A stretch of DNA of 64,000 nucleotides from JALONH01 sp046329235 (lineage in GTDB: Bacteria > Bacteroidota > Bacteroidia > Cytophagales > Cytophagaceae), in assembly GCA_046329235.1 (NCBI GenBank), contig JAXLVA010000001.1, positions 1 through 64,000 of the forward strand. Direction: 5' to 3'. The notes under the pieces are model-generated. The model was not told the DNA's origin and did not search any database. It saw only the letters and a program-made list of their open reading frames with translations. Positions 61,143 through 64,000 of the stretch are shown here, piece by piece (position 1 is the stretch's first letter; each line of letters begins with the position of its first letter). A program made the position numbers and the translations under genes.

Positions 61143-61168
61143 TATCGAACAAATTATTTCAACGAATC

Positions 61169-62533
61169 ATGAAAAAATTAATTAGATCAGTTTTAGTTTC
61201 AATTATGGCTACAGCAGTATTAGTTAGCTGTAAACCACCTGAAGATGATGAACAAACAACAAGTACATCTGACATTGTGTTAGAAGGTAATTTAACAACA
61301 CAGACATTAGATGGAAGTAAAAAATATTTATTAAAAGGTTTAGTATATGTAAACGATGGTGTTACATTAACTATTCCTGCTGGAACAATTATTAAAGGAG
61401 ATAAGGCTTCTAAAGCTGCTTTAGTAGTAAATAGAGGTGGTAAGTTAGAAGCAAACGGTACTGCTGCAAATCCTGTTATATTTACTTCTGCTGCTCCTAA
61501 AGGTTACCGTAACGCTGGTGATTGGGGTGGTATTATTCTTTGTGGTAAAGCAAAAAACAACCAATCTGTTAACCAAGTAATCGAAGGTCCAACGGACTTC
61601 TCTACTACTTCCGGTAATGGTGTTTATGGTGGTGATGGTACACATGAAGATGACAATTCCGGTACTTTACAATATGTACGTATTGAATATGCAGGTATTG
61701 CATATTCTCCGGATAAAGAAATCAACAGTTTAACAATGGGGTCTGTTGGTAGTGGAACCACAATTGATCACATACTTGTCTCTTATGGTGGTGATGATTC
61801 ATTTGAGTGGTTCGGTGGAACTGTTGACGCTAAATACTTAATTTCATATGTTGGTTATGATGATGATTTTGATACAGATTTTGGTTTCTCAGGTAAAGTT
61901 CAGTTTGGTGTAGTTATGAGAAATAGAGGTGTAGCTGACGTATCTCAGTCTAATTCATTTGAATCAGATAACGATGCATCCGGTTCTTCTAACACTCCTA
62001 AAACATCCGCTAAGTTTTCTAACATTACTGTAATGGGGCCAAGAACTTTTAACAAATCAAACAATAGCGCGAACTTCGTACAAGCTATCCACGCTAGAAG
62101 AAATACTGAAATTACGATTGCGAACTCTATCGTTACAGGTTTCACTAACATGGTAAACTTCGATAAATACAGTGGTACAAGCAGATTGAAAAACAACTTG
62201 TTCGCTGAGCACAATAACTCTACTCAAGCTAATGCATCTTTATTTGTGTCTGGCAATAGTAATGATACAACAGGTTTCTATGCTGCTAACAAATGGGGAA
62301 TAAAAACTTCTGTTGCTAATATTTTTGCAGATACTATCTTAGAAAACGGAAATCCTGTACAAGTATCAGCAGGTTTAGGATTAACAGGTGCTGATTTTAC
62401 AGCAACAACTGGTTTGACTGAAACTTTCTGGACTTCTACTACTTATTTAGGTGCAATGGGTACTTCTGCTGCATCTGAGTGGAATTGGACTTCAGGTTGG
62501 TTGAACTTTGCTCCTCAAAATACAGAATATTAA
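61169..62533 (+). CDS. Right-handed beta-helix lipoprotein
   Basis: A 454-residue protein with lipobox MATAVLVSC, a Ser/Thr/Asp linker and a solenoid of short strands with Asn/Gly turns (e.g. GGKLEANGTAANPVIFTSA, GDWGGIILCGKAKNNQ), typical of right-handed parallel beta-helices. Database entries for such proteins are often mislabelled as transporters. No T9SS domain. It may sit on the cell surface and pair with the TonB receptor upstream, in the manner of SusD-like proteins, but no binding site can be named. Confidence 0.82.
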   Translation: MKKLIRSVLVSIMATAVLVSCKPPEDDEQTTSTSDIVLEGNLTTQTLDGSKKYLLKGLVYVNDGVTLTIPAGTIIKGDKASKAALVVNRGGKLEANGTAANPVIFTSAAPKGYRNAGDWGGIILCGKAKNNQSVNQVIEGPTDFSTTSGNGVYGGDGTHEDDNSGTLQYVRIEYAGIAYSPDKEINSLTMGSVGSGTTIDHILVSYGGDDSFEWFGGTVDAKYLISYVGYDDDFDTDFGFSGKVQFGVVMRNRGVADVSQSNSFESDNDASGSSNTPKTSAKFSNITVMGPRTFNKSNNSANFVQAIHARRNTEITIANSIVTGFTNMVNFDKYSGTSRLKNNLFAEHNNSTQANASLFVSGNSNDTTGFYAANKWGIKTSVANIFADTILENGNPVQVSAGLGLTGADFTATTGLTETFWTSTTYLGAMGTSAASEWNWTSGWLNFAPQNTEY

Positions 62534-62559
62534 TAGATATTAATTTCTTATAGTATATT

Positions 62560-62600
62560 ACAGGCGTTAAACGTAAGAAGTTTAACGCCTGTATTTATTT
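62560..62600 (+). terminator. Terminator after beta-helix lipoprotein
   Basis: Twelve-bp perfect stem CAGGCGTTAAAC / GTTTAACGCCTG with a 7-nt loop and a TATTTATTT tail; somewhat leaky because the T run is interrupted, which would allow readthrough into the next gene. Confidence 0.75.
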
Positions 62601-62609
62601 AGATGACCA

Positions 62610-63158
62610 ATGAATAAATTAGCTACTGTTTTCGTATGTCTTGTATTGGTATGGACAAGTTGTTCTCGTGATACTGCCAAATACAAAGTAGAATCATATC
62701 TGGATTCTATTCAAATCAATAATTTAAAATTAGAATTAGCTCGTGCCATGGATCAACTTCCTCCGGGTGCAACTATGGATACTCGTTGGGATACTACCCA
62801 TCTTCCTTATTATAAATATAAAGCTGACTCTATGAATTTATCGGCATTATATTCTGATAAACCTAATGAATATTATTTCTTATGTACTCGATTGGTCCCA
62901 AGTGTGCGTGAAGGTGAACGTAGAGCGCATATTGGTCGATTAGTGTTTAAAGACAATAAATTAGAAGACATAGAAGAGTATTATTGGAGTAATATTTCAG
63001 CACCAATTGTTTTAGAAGAAAATGCTAAAAAATGGTTGGAAGAAATTGTTGAAAACCCTAACCATGAATTAAACGCAGATTCTAAAAAATATATGGAATG
63101 GCCTAATGATTACTTCTATTATGATAAGGTTAACAAATGCTGGAATCGCAGACCTTAG
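62610..63158 (+). CDS. Hypothetical lipoprotein of the PHO-like locus
   Basis: A 182-residue protein with lipobox LVLVWTSC (Cys18) and a mature beta-rich domain with many Tyr, Asp and Glu (EYYFLCTRLVPS, WPNDYFYYDKV). Unknown family. No own PHO-like repeat is visible upstream; it starts 10 bp after the preceding terminator region and may depend on readthrough. The third repeat array starts at its stop codon. Confidence 0.7.
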   Translation: MNKLATVFVCLVLVWTSCSRDTAKYKVESYLDSIQINNLKLELARAMDQLPPGATMDTRWDTTHLPYYKYKADSMNLSALYSDKPNEYYFLCTRLVPSVREGERRAHIGRLVFKDNKLEDIEEYYWSNISAPIVLEENAKKWLEEIVENPNHELNADSKKYMEWPNDYFYYDKVNKCWNRRP

Positions 63159-63214
63159 CTAACACTATGGTAACATTAAGTTAGCGTTGTTATAATACTA
63201 TGAAATTAATTTTG
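63159..63214 (+). promoter_or_regulatory. PHO-box-like repeat array and orphan promoter P3
   Basis: CTAACA (63159), GTAACA (63170), TTAGCG (63181) and ATAATA (63192), period 11 bp, then TAATTTTG at 63207, again exactly 15 bp after the last repeat start. Geometry is identical to P1 and P2, but no annotated gene follows; the next plus-strand sequence is 63218-63309. Confidence 0.7.
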
Positions 63215-63237
63215 CTCTGAAAACAGAGCATTTTTTT
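63213..63237 (+). terminator. Intrinsic terminator after lipoprotein gene
   Basis: TGCTCTG-AAAA-CAGAGCA and seven T. It overlaps the -7 element of P3, so a P3 transcript would start within the stem and not be stopped by it. Confidence 0.8.
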
Positions 63238-63309
63238 ATCTGGAATGAAAACAGATGGTTTTCCTTTTAGGTTATTAAAAAAGCCTCCTAAGTAATTAGG
63301 AGGCTTTTC
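63218..63309 (+). ncRNA. Candidate P3-driven small transcript
   Basis: From the predicted start near 63218 to the hairpin at 63279-63308 the plus-strand transcript would be about 90 nt. It contains a 16-codon ORF (63245-63295, starts MKTDGFPF, ends KKPPK) about 27 nt from the start, a leader length like those of P1 and P2. The alternative is a regulatory RNA or a decayed gene. Support is only positional and geometric. Confidence 0.35.
63279..63308 (-). terminator. Bidirectional terminator between P3 transcript and trxA
   Basis: AAAAGCCTCCTA-agtaat-TAGGAGGCTTTT, perfect 12-bp stem, T-rich on both strands (six T on the minus strand). It ends trxA and the P3 transcript. Confidence 0.85.
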
Positions 63310-63335
63310 AATTTTATAACCGAGTGTAATTAGAA

Positions 63336-63656
63336 TTACATAGCACCGTCAATTTTTCCAGCTAAAACAGATTTTGGAACTACACCAATTTGCTTGTCTA
63401 CTACTACACCATTTTTAATAACTAATAGCGTAGGGATAGAACGAATTCCAAATTTAGCAGACACACCTGGATTGTCATCCACATTAAGTTTTCCAATTAC
63501 CGCTTTTCCTTCATAATCTCCGGCTAATTCTTCTACTACCGGTCCAATCATTTTACACGGTCCACACCATTCAGCCCAGAAATCAACCAATACCGGTTGG
63601 TCTGTTTTTAATATCTCTTCGAAATTAGCGTCAGTTAATTGTATTGCTTTTCCCAT
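63336..63656 (-). CDS. trxA: Thioredoxin
   Basis: A 106-residue thioredoxin with the active site WCGPC at residues 30-34, the cis-Pro motif IRSIPTLLVIKNG and a GKID... C-terminal helix. Cytosolic disulfide reductase. It lies 67 bp downstream of the dnaE gene on the minus strand. Confidence 0.97.
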   Translation of the reverse strand: MGKAIQLTDANFEEILKTDQPVLVDFWAEWCGPCKMIGPVVEELAGDYEGKAVIGKLNVDDNPGVSAKFGIRSIPTLLVIKNGVVVDKQIGVVPKSVLAGKIDGAM

Positions 63657-63723
63657 AATTGTAATTGTTATTTATTCTAATCTAATACGTAAACATAATG
63701 AAATTTTAAGATATTTAGTTCCC

Positions 63724-63999
63724 TTATCCGCTGATTTTGTAGCTAACTCCTTCTAATTTAACCAAATCACTAATAAATTGGTTGTTAGGGTCTACCCGAA
63801 AATTACGAGCAAAGGTCTTTACTTGTAAGCTCCCGCTCTTAGCTTGAAGATTGATAAACAAGTTACAGGTTCCTTGGTTTTCTTTAACCAACTGCTCCAT
63901 TTCCATCAAGATGGTTTGATTGATAACATCTAGATCCACATTTAAAGTGATGTTCTTACACATCTTAGCTCGTACATCTGCCAAAAGCTGCATGTAGGT
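63724..63999 (-). CDS. dnaE: DNA polymerase III alpha subunit, C-terminal fragment
   Basis: Only the last 92 codons are inside the window; the frame stays open at the right edge, so the 5' part lies beyond it. The sequence NITLNVDLDVINQTIL and KTFARNFRVDPNNQFIS fits the C-terminal OB-fold/tail of Bacteroidota DnaE, and the dnaE-trxA order is common in the phylum. The internal Met at 63993 is not the true start. Confidence 0.75.
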   Translation of the reverse strand, partial: TYMQLLADVRAKMCKNITLNVDLDVINQTILMEMEQLVKENQGTCNLFINLQAKSGSLQVKTFARNFRVDPNNQFISDLVKLEGVSYKISG

Positions 64000-64000
64000 A

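Overview
This is a chromosomal window from a low-GC (by eye mid-to-upper 30s percent) member of the Bacteroidota, probably a Chitinophagales- or Sphingobacteriales-type environmental lineage. The evidence is the arginine operon built on the N-acetyl/N-succinylornithine carbamoyltransferase type, a TonB-dependent receptor with an N-terminal CarboxypepD_reg domain, a type IX secretion sorting domain, DUF4846/DUF6157/DUF502 genes, scarce Shine-Dalgarno sequences, and several promoters with the Bacteroidota TAnnTTTG (-7) element. I see no rRNA, tRNA, CRISPR array, prophage or complete insertion sequence.

Layout: 0-4.5 kb holds a truncated membrane protein, then a minus-strand set rlmN - lipoprotein - GT-C glycosyltransferase. 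4.6-13.7 kb is a stress and housekeeping stretch: OMP, clpB, Na+/H+ antiporter, dnaK, SDR and ppa; clpB and dnaK have similar upstream motifs, and dnaK has a good sigma-54-like -24/-12 element. 13.7-16.3 kb is an AT-rich accessory set of four minus-strand genes around a WYL regulator. 16.5-19.0 kb carries hypothetical secreted and S24/UmuD-like genes. 19.0-28.2 kb is a long minus-strand arginine operon (GNAT - argG - argC - argD - [four-helix-bundle insert] - argF' - argB - argE-like - argH - DUF1653), preceded by a possible Arg-containing leader ORF. 28.4-34.0 kb encodes TetR plus a tripartite ABC/HlyD/TolC export system. 34.2-39.1 kb is thrA-thrB-thrC. 39.3-49.6 kb is mixed accessory DNA: a class II Fic protein, an AraC/DJ-1 regulator, paired SRPBCC proteins, a glycine-rich secreted protein, a T9SS-sorted cupredoxin and two hypothetical genes each preceded by a long palindromic repeat. 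49.6-58.0 kb returns to housekeeping: GT9, PolX-like/PHP, EVE, pyrR-pyrB, DUF4846, two tiny lipoproteins, cmk-ispH-DUF502. 58.1-63.2 kb is a TonB receptor / beta-helix lipoprotein / lipoprotein locus, and trxA and the dnaE C-terminus close the window.

The most striking signal is regulatory. Three promoters at 58.08, 61.10 and 63.16 kb each carry TTAACA-like direct repeats with an exact 11-bp period, and in each the promoter-proximal repeat starts exactly 15 bp before a TAnnTTTG element. This is the architecture of PHO boxes bound by OmpR/PhoB-family regulators. The first two drive the TonB receptor and the beta-helix lipoprotein. The third has no annotated gene and points at a short transcript (about 90 nt) with a 16-codon ORF ending inside the trxA terminator.

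Intergenic gaps are full of palindromic repeats of at least four families (a 91-bp two-hairpin element, a GTGTCC-centred family, an AAACCTTGCAGGTTT family, and a CTCCGAAGGAG family), arranged like REPINs, and four intrinsic terminators share the same GCCTCGA stem.
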